A DNA stretch of 64,000 nucleotides from Elymus sibiricus. Lineage: Eukaryota; Streptophyta; Magnoliopsida; Poales; Poaceae. The position numbers and the translations under genes are program-made. The first letter of the stretch is position 1. Each line of letters starts with the position of its first letter. The notes beneath the pieces are model-generated. The model made no database searches and had not been told where the DNA came from. It saw only the letters and a program-made list of their open reading frames with translations. Of this stretch, positions 24,201 through 34,971 are shown piece by piece. The stretch is from positions 442,927,531-442,991,530 of the forward strand of contig CM077665.1 of the NCBI GenBank assembly GCA_039707655.1, read 5' to 3'.

Positions 24201-26614
24201 TCAGAAATGACTCAAGTAGATATATGGATATTTACTTGTTGAGACGTAAGTCTGGATCTTTTGAATTCATTCATAAGGTTTTCAAAAATGAAGTAGAAGT
24301 TGTTGTAACAAGAAAATTATGTTTCTACAATTCGATTGCAGAAAGGAATATTTGAGTTACAAGTTTAGCGAATGTCTGATGAGTTGTGAAAGGGGTTTCA
24401 TAACTTGCACCTCCCGGAACACCACTGCAAGTGGAAAGTCCGTGAAGATGTAATCGAACCATTTATGACATGGTAAGATCAAAGATGACATAAATAGATT
24501 TGCCATTATCCCTTTTAAAGTGATGCTTTAGAGACTGCGGCTTTTACACTAAAAAGAGCTCCATCGGGTCTGTTGAAATGACGCCATGGTATGGTACGCC
24601 CAACCATGTTATATCTTTTCTTAACGTTTGGAATATGGGGCTTGTGTAAAAGGTTACATACCTATTCCAAATCAGACAAGTGCTACTTTGTAGGTTATCC
24701 CAAGTCATTGGGTATTTCCCCACCACTATACCGAGGCAAATTGGTTTGCCACAAAGAACGGTATGCTTTTTGAAGAAAATGGTTCTTTCAAAAGGTGAGT
24801 GGGAGAACAGTGCAAATCGACGAGATAAACAGTATCTTCGTCATCAGATCAAAGGAAAGGAACCTTGGAAGTGATTCCAGGGTTTCCTACTGCGACTGAT
24901 ACGGAAGTCTCTACAATAAAATGTATGGACTTCGATCGAACTTGCAGCTGAACCTCGTAGGCAAGGCTCGTGCAAACCTCTCAGGTGCGCAAACGAGATA
25001 TTGTTGTTGGACAACAGTATACCTACGATACACAAGGAAGCGGTGATGGGCCCTGACTTCGGAATTGGCTAAATGCCAATACAATCCGAGATAGTTTCCA
25101 TATAAATGTTTCAAGATTAAAATCTTGATACACCTTTCGGAAGGCTTAGAGTCTAATGAATATTTATGGAACTAAAAATGATACGGATAAAATGTTTTAT
25201 CCATAAAGCTCGACTTGTTGCATTAACAAGTTTAATGAGTTGACTACGATGAGATTGTCTCACCGTAGCGATGCTTGAAGTCGGTTCGGGTTGAACTAGC
25301 AATTAATACATATTTCAATCATGAGATATGAAACATGGATGACAAAAGGATTTCCATCTGATGGAAATGAAACCTAGGACGTGTATGTGATACAGTCCAA
25401 AGTAATTTGTCAATCCAGAGGATGCTAGTAAGTATGCAAACTTCAGAGTTCCAGCGATGGACAGAAGAGAGCAAAGTGGAGTTGGAATCTTCGTTTTTGA
25501 TAGAATGGTCAAAGGGGTTTGACTTCATCAAATGGGTATCGAAGATGCTTGTGATTCAAGAAAGTAAGTGGGAGCATAATAATATTTCTAAAAACCTTGT
25601 GTACTTGACACATTGTTAATTGGAAATAAATTTCTTGACACGAATTAGGACTTCATTTGAAAATAGTTTTTCGATGAAGTGCTTAGGCTAAATATCCTCA
25701 ATATTAGGCATGATGATCTATGGAGATAGATTTACCTAAATGGGGCTAAGCTATGAATACATATTGACAAGATGCTAAAACTTTTTAGCATTGAAAAACG
25801 TCAAGGAGTGATTCTTGCCGAAGTCACATGGAAAGAGTTTTTGCAAGACTCGGTGTCCCAAAACACTGATGAGCAAAATACATGATGGTGATTCCACACA
25901 CTCTTGTGTTTGGATTAATCATGTATTCCATGGTATGTAAAAACAACCAGATATGTCCAATACTCCAAAGTTGTTGCGAGTATAGATACCAAAGTGATCA
26001 AAGTACTGATCATAGGACAACAGTGAAAGATGTCATTGAGTACTAGAGTAGTAGTGATGACATGTTTTCTCGCAAGCAGTGATTATGAAGTACTCGTTGT
26101 AAGTAATTACATCGATACAGTCTTCATCAATGCTCCATGCGATTTTCGATTTAAGTTAAGGGTTTTTGTTTAATACACAATATGGTGGCACGGTAGTTGG
26201 AAATTGTTCCAAACAAGATACTGTGGCGAATTCTATAACAAAGGCTAAGTATGTTGACGCTTAAGAAGCGACAAAGAAGTTGTTGAATCATATAGTTCAT
26301 TCATGAACTTAGTATGGTTCCAAGATGGCTTTGGTCTATGGGACACTATTGCAGATAGTTGCTCCATAGCTCAGTCTGAGGAATCAGGTTTCGACCAATG
26401 ATTCACACATATGCAAAGCCAAGTCCACACAAAATATGAATTTTGTGAAAGCGTGAAAACGCGAGGATATGCAAAGTTACACACGGAGCTGAAGTCGTCA
26501 GATCCGTTGGACATCAGGCTATACCACATGCGAAGCATATTTTACACCGGTATGCCACAGGTGTAAAGTGCATTAGCATTGACTAGATTATTGACTCTAG
26601 TGCAAGTGGGAGTC
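21273..26614 (+). pseudogene. Decayed copia gag-pol interior
   Basis: The 5.3-kb interior is broken in every frame. Short remnants still read as copia pol: around 24020-24215 KSFDFESSDTC, TPFTGHKERA-like and VHYDVCSP-like segments (the region before and at the integrase core), and around 24600-24770 SDKCYFVGYPKSLG, corresponding to the segment after the integrase. No intact protease, RT or RNase H box was found. The polypurine tract GCAAGTGGGAGTC ends at 26614. The element could only have moved with help from an intact relative. Confidence 0.75.
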
Positions 26615-28755
26615 TATAGGAGATATGCCCTAGAGGCAATAATAAATGTTATTGATTATCTCCCTGTTCATAATTATGTTTATGTTCCATGCTATAACTG
26701 CTATGGTTCTCGAGTCTACAATAACCACGAGGCTCGAAGGAAGACTCATATGCACGTGTGGAATAATAAACGGTAAAATGTATTCCTAGTCTGGCCTCTT
26801 AGACTAGCTCAAGTATTGCATGATGATCCTGTTTTCCTGATCATGGGCATGGCTATGCCGGCAATTTTGTGGGCACAATGTTAGAAGAACATTTGTGTTG
26901 AATCGACCCGAATTGATGTTATGCTATGAGATACATTCGTCACAAGTTAATGGTTAATAACACAGAGATGGTTAACGTTTGCATGATTCCTTAGACCATG
27001 AGAGTATCGAGTTTCTTCATGCTTGCTTCATGAACTTTGGGGTTTGTTAAACGTCATCTGTAAATGGGTGGCTATTACGGCGGCTTACGGGTTCATGGAA
27101 AAGTATGTCAAGTAACTCGATAGCTCAAGATTGGGATTTGCTCCTCCGACGATGGAGAGATATCTCTGGGCCCTCTCGGTGTTACGGTATCCATCATCGT
27201 CTGGCCAGACACTTTGTGATTTGATCATGGGGATGCCGGAACACGGGAACGAGAAAAGAGAACAATACCGGTAACGAGGTAACTGGCATAGTGGACAAGT
27301 TGTTGATCCACGGGGATGCCAACATGTCTCACCTCGGGTATTTGTAACATATCGCGAAGCAACAAGAATAGCACACGGCCACTGGAGGTTCACTCGAATA
27401 TTCATTCGTGTGGGTATAGGGGTCAATATGGGTGTCCACGGCTCCGATATTGATAATTGATTGGAAAGAGTTCCGGTCATGTCTATACTTCACCGAACCT
27501 ATAGGGTCACACGCTTAAGGTTCATCTATCTGCTGAATACTAGACGGGGAGTCTGAGAGAAAATCACCGAAAAAGTTTCGGACGAAACGGAAACGTTCCG
27601 GAGAGAACACCGGAATAGTTCCGGTGAAACTGAACAGTTGTTTCAAGGTATTCCATTAAGTCAAATTGGTTCTGGCACACGCCTGGAAATTCTTGGAGGA
27701 TGCCAGAAGTGTTCTGGAAACTTCTGGGAATTTTCCGGGACAAAAACCGGAAATGTTCCGGAGCAGCCGGAACCGTTTTGGTTGCTTTTCGCTGAAGAAA
27801 CATTGTTCCGAAATTGTTTCGGAATGCGTTCAAAATTGTTTTGGTGGGTGCTAGAATTATTCTAGGCACACAGAAATAATTTGGGTTTTAACGAACGCAG
27901 AAAAATGTCTTCGTGAATAGTGAAAAGCACTTTTTGGGCTGATTTGCAAATGGGGTTTTTCTTCTAGAAGAAATCCACTTTTGGTGTGTGAAAGGGAGGT
28001 GGAACTACCCAAGGGGGCTGCAAATTTCGGCCATGGCATGGGGGGGCCCTCCTTGAGGTGTCCTTCCACCTCATGGTGGATATCTTCTACACACCCTTAT
28101 GTGGCATGTGGTGGAAAGATCCTTGGAAGGTCATTTTGGTCTTTCCTCTACCCTTTGCTCCTCCTATAAATAGAGGTGGAGAGAGCTCTCCAAAATGAGC
28201 TCATGCTTGTTCTCATACACATGCCACTGACTTGTCTGGCTTCTCTCTCCCTCCCAGCGAAATAGTTTCGTAGAGCCGAAAGGCTGTCTGGGTTCCGGTG
28301 GGAACTAGTTCTGGACGGCGAAGCCCTGCCAGATAGATGACACCGTATGTGTGCAACTCTGTAGAGAGATTGTAGTTTCGGTCTTAGTTCGAGAGTGCCT
28401 CCCGAAGGGCTGTCCAAGTGATCGTCTTAGTTTCGAGGGTCCTCCCAAAGGGCTGTCCGAGTGACCGTTCGAGTTTCGAAGGTTCTCCCGAAGGGCTGTC
28501 CGCGACACCGTCCGAGGGACTGTCCGACCGCCTCCCGGAGGGCTGTCCGAGGGGCAGATGTGGGAGTACATCCTCGCGGTTGGGAGGTTGTAAATCCTAG
28601 CTGCGGGGATCTGCACCGCCGATCATCATCGACTCTTCTTCCGCTGCGCTACGAGTCGGTAACGAAACAGATCAAACCTTGTATGCAGTCTCCATAGTGA
28701 TCCCGGGCTAGTACGTAGGTCGGAATTTTTGTGTTTTCTGCTGCGTTACCCTACA
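26615..28755 (+). repeat. 3' LTR (LTR B) of copia element
   Basis: It is the same length as LTR A. It begins TATAGGAGATATG, so the terminal TG is mutated to TA, and ends CTGCGTTACCCTACA. Its TATA box is at 28165-28173. The differences from LTR A are mostly transitions. Confidence 0.9.
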
Positions 28756-28829
28756 ACATGTACAATAATATATGTCAGTGTTAATAAGGTTGTTATGTCA
28801 CCGCATGGTCTCATTAGTTTTGAACTTAC

Positions 28830-29284
28830 CTGGCTACCGCTTTTCAGCATATGAATCATCTATATCCATATTCTCATTGTCATCATCCTCATCTACCTGT
28901 ATGAATAAAAAAATACATGTCAGTTTCTTTGAGTATGTTCGTAATTCATGTGTTTGTCATAGTTGATGACACATACATTGCCACTGTAAGATTCATCCAT
29001 ACTCATATAGTTCTCCTCGACATGATGATCTACATTCAAAGACGAGGATCCATCTTTACTTCCCCAATCATTGCTGTCATAACCTGTCTCTTCCTCCATC
29101 TAAACATGACATTTATACATAGTGTTAGATCAAATGAAACCTCACATATAATCATCGAAAATTTAACCAGTTTCATTATAATTTGCTTAACGGTACGTTG
29201 CATCTCATTGCAATGACTAAGCTCTTAGTGTGATGCTATCTCGCCTACCTCCTGGCTGTCGTCGGAGAGGTCACGATCGTCCAT
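28830..29284 (-). pseudogene. First exons of an unidentified gene cut by the copia element
   Basis: Minus-strand exons 29284-29249 (MDDRDLSDDSQE), 29099-28977 and 28896-28830 have good GT-AG borders and compatible phases. They encode an acidic Ser/Asp-rich N-terminus (DSNDWGSKDG, VDEDDDNENMDIDDSYAE). Exon 3 contains an in-frame TAG close to its donor; a run of four A next to it suggests a one-base insertion as the cause. The LTR of the copia element starts only 74 bp beyond exon 3, so the gene is interrupted. Acidic N-termini of this kind precede DNA-binding domains in several transposon-encoded plant proteins, but nothing here identifies the family. Confidence 0.45.
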
Positions 29285-30052
29285 GGTCGCCGGTGACGAA
29301 GGCGACACGTGGACGTCATGGGGGCCGACGTCGGCGTGGCAGTCGGCGAAGACATCGCGTGGCCAGGCGACGATGCCGCCGACAAAACTTGAGTAGCGGC
29401 GCCAACGGCGGAGGGATCTAGGGTTTCGCCGCCGCCGGCCGCTAGGCGATCGTACACGGGCGGCAGTCGCGCGATCTTCGGCGAACCGCTTTGTTTTTTC
29501 CTTCCCATGAACAGGCGACGTGGTGCGTGCGGGGCCTACACGGGCGGCAGTCGTGCGGCATACGCGGGGCAGGATGTACGGCATACGCGGGGCGGTCCGT
29601 ACGGCGCGCACCACATACGGCATGTGAAATGACCCCCTACCCCTTATACGTTTTTTGGGGGGGGGGGTTGTACCGAAGCGCGCCCCCAAGTGGAATTACA
29701 TGTCTCTCCACATGTTGGCCCCAAATCTAACTGACTTTTATTACAGGCCATAGCAGATAAAGTATATCGATTAGCTTGTTGATAAGCATGAGTGAAGGAT
29801 CGTACTCATGTCTCTAATCTTCGTGTGGATAAGAAAGACCTCGAATCATCGTCAACCTGGGACAGGCTCTCTGGGTTTTGAGACGCGGACCACTTTTTGA
29901 AAATCTAGCGCCATACAGCTATTACAGCAGTGTACGGCTCCAGCTACATTGATAGTGCGGTTTTGCATACGTTCGATCTGATGGAAGGTGTATCCTATCT
30001 TGTTGCTTTGAGCTGCCTTGTAGTTGTAGAGTATGCCCTCCGTCCCAAGACC
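29285..30052. other. GC-rich leader and intergenic stretch
   Basis: 29285-29640 is the CpG-rich upstream region of the interrupted minus-strand gene and repeats GGCATACGCGGGGC and GTACGG motifs. Around 29655-29668 there is an uninterrupted G tract. 29690-30052 shows nothing recognisable. Confidence 0.4.
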
Positions 30053-30055
30053 TTA

Positions 30056-31721
30056 GAGCAACTCCAACCGGACGATCCATTTCGTCCACCCGTGTACGTT
30101 TGGGTCACCACGGACAAAAGTGGAGGACCAACGTGCCGACCCATTCCCAAAACGCGTCCGCTCCCCGTTCGCGCCGACTCATTTCAGGCCTAAATTTGGG
30201 GCTGAAATGCGTTGGCGCGGTCGCAAAGCGGACGTGACGCGCGCCTTCTCATGTCCCCACCCGTCCACACGTGGCGCCCGATCAAAACCAGTGTCGTCTT
30301 TATTAACGATGACCACCCACCGCGGGCCCACGCGTCAGCGACCCCCAGGTGTCCTTCTTTAATCCGAGCGTGCGGGGGGGGGGGGGGTCGGCCTTATCCT
30401 CTCCCAGAAGCCGTCCCCATCCCGATCTAGCCATTGCTGCTCCCCGCCGGCGACAAACCCTAGCCACCACTATGGGTTTCTTCTCCGGTTCGAGCTCTGG
30501 CAAAGACAAGGGCAAGTCCCCCGCCTTCCCTGTCCGCGCGCTCCCGTCCACCTCGACAGCGGGTCAGCGTACCAGTGCACCAGGCGAGGTGGCACTGGGA
30601 GCACCGCGTCCCGCTCCCCTACCCAGACGTCACGCTGCGGCACAGCTGGCATTTGGATTCGGAGAGGATCCCCATGCTAGTGGTGCCGCGATCGGCGTGG
30701 GCGCATGCGGAGGAGGTTAGGCGCCGCTGGCAGCAGCTAACGCCAGAGCAGCGGCGCAATCCCATGTACGTTGCAGACTCTCCCGAATGGGAGGCGTGGT
30801 TTGCGTGGGAGCATGAGGAGAAGCGTCGGCGTGGCGTCCGTGACGTGGCGCCTGGACCGCCGCCGCCCCTCGTCGTGCGCGAAGAAGACCAGGAGGCTGA
30901 GGCCGCGTACCAGAACGCGCTGGCGGTCGTCCTGCGTGCAAGCGAGGAGGAAGCTCGCCTCAAGGAGGAGGTGGAGGCGGCTTACCAGGTGCAGATGGCG
31001 GAGGCCATGGCGCTCTCTGCTGCCGGCGACGCAGTCGTGCCGCCGCTGGCCCCGCCGTCCCCCGCGAAGGCCGAGCAAGGGCCGCTGGTCCTCAGGCCCG
31101 AGCAGTACGCCTGGGACGGGGTGGTGCGCGAGTGGGTCAGCGCGCCACCCGTCTGGTTGGGTGCGACGCCGGAGCAGGAGGCGGCCTACCTGGAGCACTG
31201 GCGGCAGCGGCGGCTGGCGGAGGAGCGCGCAGAGGGCCGGCGGATCGAGCAGCTGGAGCGCGAGGCAGAAGCTGAGGAGGAGGAGCGACGTTCTGCCCAG
31301 CTTGCCTCGGTGTAGCCACCGGCGAACGACTTCGCCGCCGCCTGGGAGACGACCTTCCCCTGGGCTGGCCCGGCGCCGACGCTGGTCGACCTCACCAGCC
31401 CCGATGACGACGACGAGGAGGACGCCTAGGGCAGCGCGCCTCCTCGTTTTAACCTTATTTTCATGTTTTATTTAATGTAATGTGGACTCGTGGGACTACC
31501 GTCAGCCTTTTGAGGCTGGCATTAATTTTTAATTAACGTTTTTATATTTTCAAAATATTTCTTATGTTTTTTTCGCGTCGTCTAAAAATGGGTCATGGCC
31601 GCGTTGCGCGCAAGCACCGACCCAATTACAAAAGTGGACATGGATGTCCGCCGGGCCGACCCAAACGGACAAAACGCGGAAAAAACGCCCGTCTGTTTGG
31701 GTCGGGCGGTTGGAGTTGCTC
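30056..31721 (+). mobile_element. 1.67-kb TIR DNA transposon with TTA target duplication
   Basis: The left end reads GAGCAACTCCAACCGG and the right end is its inverse (CGGTTGGAGTTGCTC), a 15-bp perfect terminal inverted repeat. Both are flanked by TTA (30053-30055 and 31722-31724). A TTA duplication is typical of the PIF/Harbinger superfamily; a MULE would leave about 9 bp, which is not seen. Both subterminal regions carry GTTTGGGTC-like motifs. The body holds no transposase, only the acidic-tailed family gene, so it depends on an autonomous relative. Confidence 0.75.
30472..31429 (+). pseudogene. Broken acidic-tailed family gene inside the TTA-flanked transposon
   Basis: The likely start at 30472 reads MGFFSGSSSGKDKGKSP. 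Between about 30545 and 30575 the coding frame shifts by one. The new frame runs RWHWEHRVPLPYPDVTLRHS, WHLDSERIPM, VPRSAWAHAEEVRRRW, RNPMYVADSPEWEAWF and EHEEKRRRG, then a long Ala/Glu-rich segment (probable helix or coiled coil) to a TAG at 31313-31315. The frame continues past that stop to 31427-31429 and ends in an acidic tail SPDDDDEEDA. Conserved positions are shared with the intact 302-residue protein at 12188-13096, including the acidic end. Function unknown; it is not similar to a DDE transposase or a Myb-like Harbinger partner as far as I can see. Confidence 0.65.
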
Positions 31722-31724
31722 TTA

Positions 31725-32137
31725 TTACATGGAAGAGGCTTTTGAGCACTCGGGTGCTTCACCCCCAATATGAGTATTAAATTTAAAAAACAAACCAGAA
31801 AGTTAAAAAAAAAGAATTTTGGGATATCAAACATGGGTACCTAATTTCCATGTGAAATTTCATGAAAAAAATACGAGGAATTTTTTTCTCAGTAAGAAAA
31901 TTCAAAAACTTGTTATGTATGAAAAAACTGTTTGGATGGATAGAAGGTCGGACTGCATTTTCTTCATCGTAGATATATTTTCTTGTTTATTTTCACGAAA
32001 CTTCACACGGGAGTACATTTGGCACCCAGGTTTGATATCCAAAAAATTCAGTTTTTTTAATTTTCCTGGTATTTTCTGAAATTAATATTTGTATGGGGGG
32101 GGTGAAGAACCAAGGAGCTCATATGTATTTTCCCTTA
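31725..32137. other. AT-rich spacer, no gene
   Basis: An AT-rich stretch with short T and A runs, followed by ATGGGGGGGGTGAAG near 32092. No feature is supported until the MULE boundary; its 9-bp left duplication TTTCCCTTA is at 32129-32137. Confidence 0.4.
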
Positions 32138-32180
32138 GGGTCGCGATATCTGCCACACGTGTGGCATGTGGGAGGTACCT
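32138..32180 (+). repeat. Left terminal inverted repeat of the MULE with G-box palindrome
   Basis: It contains the 16-bp perfect palindrome TGCCACACGTGTGGCA (32151-32166) with a CACGTG core. The similarity to the right terminus is clear over about 27 bp. Beyond it the GC-rich leader (32200-32400) has repeated GCCCGCACGTCCGG-type units. Confidence 0.8.
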
Positions 32181-32878
32181 GCCGCACTCCCTGTGTGGCA
32201 CCGACCCAGGTTCGCCCGCACGCGCACGTCAGGGCGTCTCAAATCGCTGCCCGCACGTCCGGTGGCTGGGCCGATCGCCCGCACGACCTGACTTGCCACG
32301 GCGCTGCCCGCACGTCCGGGCTTTCCACCCACCGGCCCGCACGCGGAAAATCCCCCGTAGTCGTCGTCCTCCCCCTTCCAGCTGTCTCTCACCTCCGGAT
32401 CTAAAATCCTCCCTTACCTCCTTCAGCTTGGTTGCAATGGCAACCATGCTAGAACAGATCTAGTGGCTGCTGGACCAAGAACAAGGCAAAAGTATCCACA
32501 AAGGTAATCAACCCGTATGGATCCGGTCAATCTACTCTCTCCTCCCATGAAATTGACCTCATAATTGCCATCACGCGTTCGTATTAGTCATGGCAACCAC
32601 TGTAGAGGAACCTTAGAGCAGCAATGGACTATTGCCACATAGTTCCAAGTAACAAGGATCAGGTGGTTCTCCACTGCCATACGAAATCAAAAGTTGCCAT
32701 CATGTGCCATAGTTTGGTATATGGATTTGGAATTTTTGTGGTTGCCATCAGAGTGAACTGCTAGGAAGTTGGACTAAATACACCAAGGATCAAATGGCAA
32801 GTGGGACAAAATAGGTGGATAGGGGAGGAGCAGGGCATAGCAGAGTAATTCGTCGGGGGAGATTGAAGGAAAAATTAG

Positions 32879-32953
32879 TTGCCGGCCAACTTTGCTGATA
32901 GTTGCCGCCTTGCTATAGAGTCAGTTGCCATCAATTTGCGTGCTAGTTGCCAT
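32879..32953 (+). repeat. 23-bp-spaced TTGCC motif array, left flank of MULE
   Basis: TTGCC-type cores start at 32879, 32902, 32925 and 32947 (spacings 23, 23, 22). Scattered further copies lie from 32560 to 33040. The array is cut by the copia insertion at 33060. Confidence 0.75.
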
Positions 32954-33059
32954 CCAGATTGAACAAGTACTATTCAGTAGCATGCAGTGCCAAAAAGAAA
33001 AGATGGGTGAGTACAAATGTTCTACTTGCCATGCCATGGCTAGGGGTTTATGCCAATGA

Positions 33060-34921
33060 TGTTGGGGAACGTTGCATGGGAAACAAAAATTTTCCTACGC
33101 ACACATAAGATCTATCCATGGTGATGAGCATCTACGAGAGGGAGAGTGAATCTACATACCCTTGTAGATCGCTAAGCGGAAGCGTTAATAAACGCGGTTG
33201 ATGTAGTCGAACGTCTTCGCGATCCAAATCGCCGAGCGTCCCGCGATCCAATCACGATCCTTCCGATCTAGTGCCGAACGGACGGCACCTCCGCGTTCAA
33301 CACACGTACGGCTTGATGACGCCTTCACCTCCTCGATCCAGCGAGCGATGATGAAGTAGTGGTTGAGTTCCAGCAGCACGACGGCGTGGTGATGGTGGTG
33401 AGGAACAATCTCTGCAGGGCTTCGCCAAGCACTACGGAGATTATGACGGAGGAACTAGAGGGTTAGGGTTGCCGCACACGGCTTGGGGAAATCTTAATGT
33501 GTCCCGTGTGCTAGCCCTGCCCCTCTATTTATATGTTGAGCCTTGGGGTCTAAACTTGGAGTAAAAGCCTCCTCCGGGTCGGTTTTGCCCGCACAAGGTC
33601 GGTTTTGCCCGCAGGGAAAGAGTCCAACTCGGATCCCTGCCGAACCGTGCACAGCCGCGCACAAGCGGTAGTACCGCTTCACACAAGCGGTAGTACCGCT
33701 TGGGCGGTAGTACCGCTTCACACAAGCGGTAGTACCGCTCGGGCGGTAGTACCGCTTCAACAAGCGGTAGTACCGCTTATGCGGCAGCAAAACTACTTTT
33801 GCACTTTCCAATACCTTGTGGGCTTTATCCCTTTGGCTCATATAAAGTGTTGCTGCACCCGAACACTTCGGTAAACATCCGGAACCTCTTCCGGTGAACT
33901 TCGGAACTCTTCCGGAGATCAAAACACTATTATCACATATATCAATCTTTACCTCCGGACTATTCCGGAGATCCTCGTCATGTCCGGGATCTTATCCGGG
34001 ACTCCGAACAACTTTCGGTCACCAACATAATAACTAAATTATACTAATCATCACCAAACGTTAAGTGTGTAGACCCTGCGGGTTCGAGAACTATGTAGAC
34101 ATGACCGAGACACCTCTACGGCCAATAACCAATAGCGGGACCTGGATGCCCATATTGGCTCCTACATATTCTACGAAGATCTTTATCGGTCGAACCTCTA
34201 TGTCAAGGATTCAGTTAATCCCGTATGCTGTTCCCTTTGTTCTTCGGTATGTTACTTGCCCGAGATTCGATCGTCGGTATCACTATACCTAGTTCAATCT
34301 CGTTACCGGCAAGTCTCTTTACTCGTTCCGTAATACAAGATCTCGTGGCTAACACTTTAGTCACATTGCTTGCAAGGCTCATTGTGATGTTGTATTACCG
34401 AGTGGGCCCTGAGATACCTCTCCGTCACACGGAGTAACAAATCCCAGTCTTGATCCATGCCAACCCAACAGACACCCTCGGAGATACCTGTAGAGCACCT
34501 TTATAGTCACCCAGTTACGTTGCGACGTTTGATACACACAAGGTATTCCTCCGGTGTTAGTGAGTTGCATGATCTCATGGTCAAAGGAACAGATACTTGA
34601 CATGCAGAAAACAATAGCAATAAACTGACACGATCAAATGCTACGTTTACAGTTTGGGTCTTGTCCATCACATCATTCTCCTAATGATGTGATCCCGTTA
34701 TCAAATGACATCTCATGTCCATGGCTAGGAAACCTTAACCATCTTTGATCAACAAGCTAGTCAACTAGAGGCTTACTAGGGACACAGTGTTGTCTATGTA
34801 CCCACACATGCATTTGAGTTTCCAATCAATACAATTATAGCATGGATAATAAACGATTATCATGAACAAGGAAATATAATAATAACCAATTTATTATTGC
34901 CTCTAGGGCATATTTCCAACA
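33060..34921 (-). repeat. 3' LTR of the young copia element
   Basis: Read on the minus strand it starts TGTTGGAAATATGCCCTAGA and ends GTTCCCCAACA. A TATA box (TATAAATA, 33533-33526) is followed by the presumed transcript start. About 130-250 bp upstream of it lies an array of AGCGGTAGTACCGCT near-palindromes (33663-33779). Confidence 0.95.
33663..33779. repeat. Palindromic AGCGGTA-TACCGCT array in the LTR
   Basis: Near-palindromes with 7-bp arms start at about 33664, 33686, 33725 and 33763, with GGCGGTAGTACCGCT variants between them (about 33703 and 33742). Spacings alternate near 22 and 17 bp. The same array recurs in the other LTR at 40833-40949. Its position upstream of the TATA box fits an enhancer-like U3 element. 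Confidence 0.85.
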
Positions 34922-34940
34922 GTCTCCCACTTGCACTAGA
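34922..34940 (-). other. Polypurine tract of the young copia element
   Basis: On the minus strand the bases next to the 3' LTR read GTGCAAGTGGGAGAC, a typical BARE/Angela plus-strand primer. Confidence 0.8.
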
Positions 34941-34971
34941 GTCAATAATCTAGTTCACATCACTATGTGAT

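Larger units (their letters stand above)
18956..28755 (+). mobile_element. Decayed BARE/Angela-like copia element with extra 3' internal piece
   Basis: The structure is: a 176-bp piece of internal 3' sequence (18956-19131), LTR A (19132-21272), interior (21273-26614), LTR B (26615-28755). The leading piece matches 26439-26614 with about two differences and ends in the same polypurine tract (GCAAGTGGGAGTC). The interior starts with a primer-binding site TGGCATCAAGAGCC (21274-21287). The two LTRs have equal length (2141 bp); I counted about 43 differences (2%). No target duplication is visible, because the left end is a deletion breakpoint. This order is expected if an LTR-interior-LTR-interior-LTR tandem, made by recombination between LTRs, lost its left part. 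Confidence 0.85.

Noticed and set aside
32138..33059. Separate small transposon left of the Angela-like element
   Set aside because: The sequence continues after 42096 with the same repeat type, and its terminus pairs with 60922, so it is the left arm of the MULE.
33494..33922. 142-residue frame repeated exactly in both LTRs
   Set aside because: It lies within LTR U3/R and consists of the palindrome array translated. It recurs only because LTRs are duplicates.
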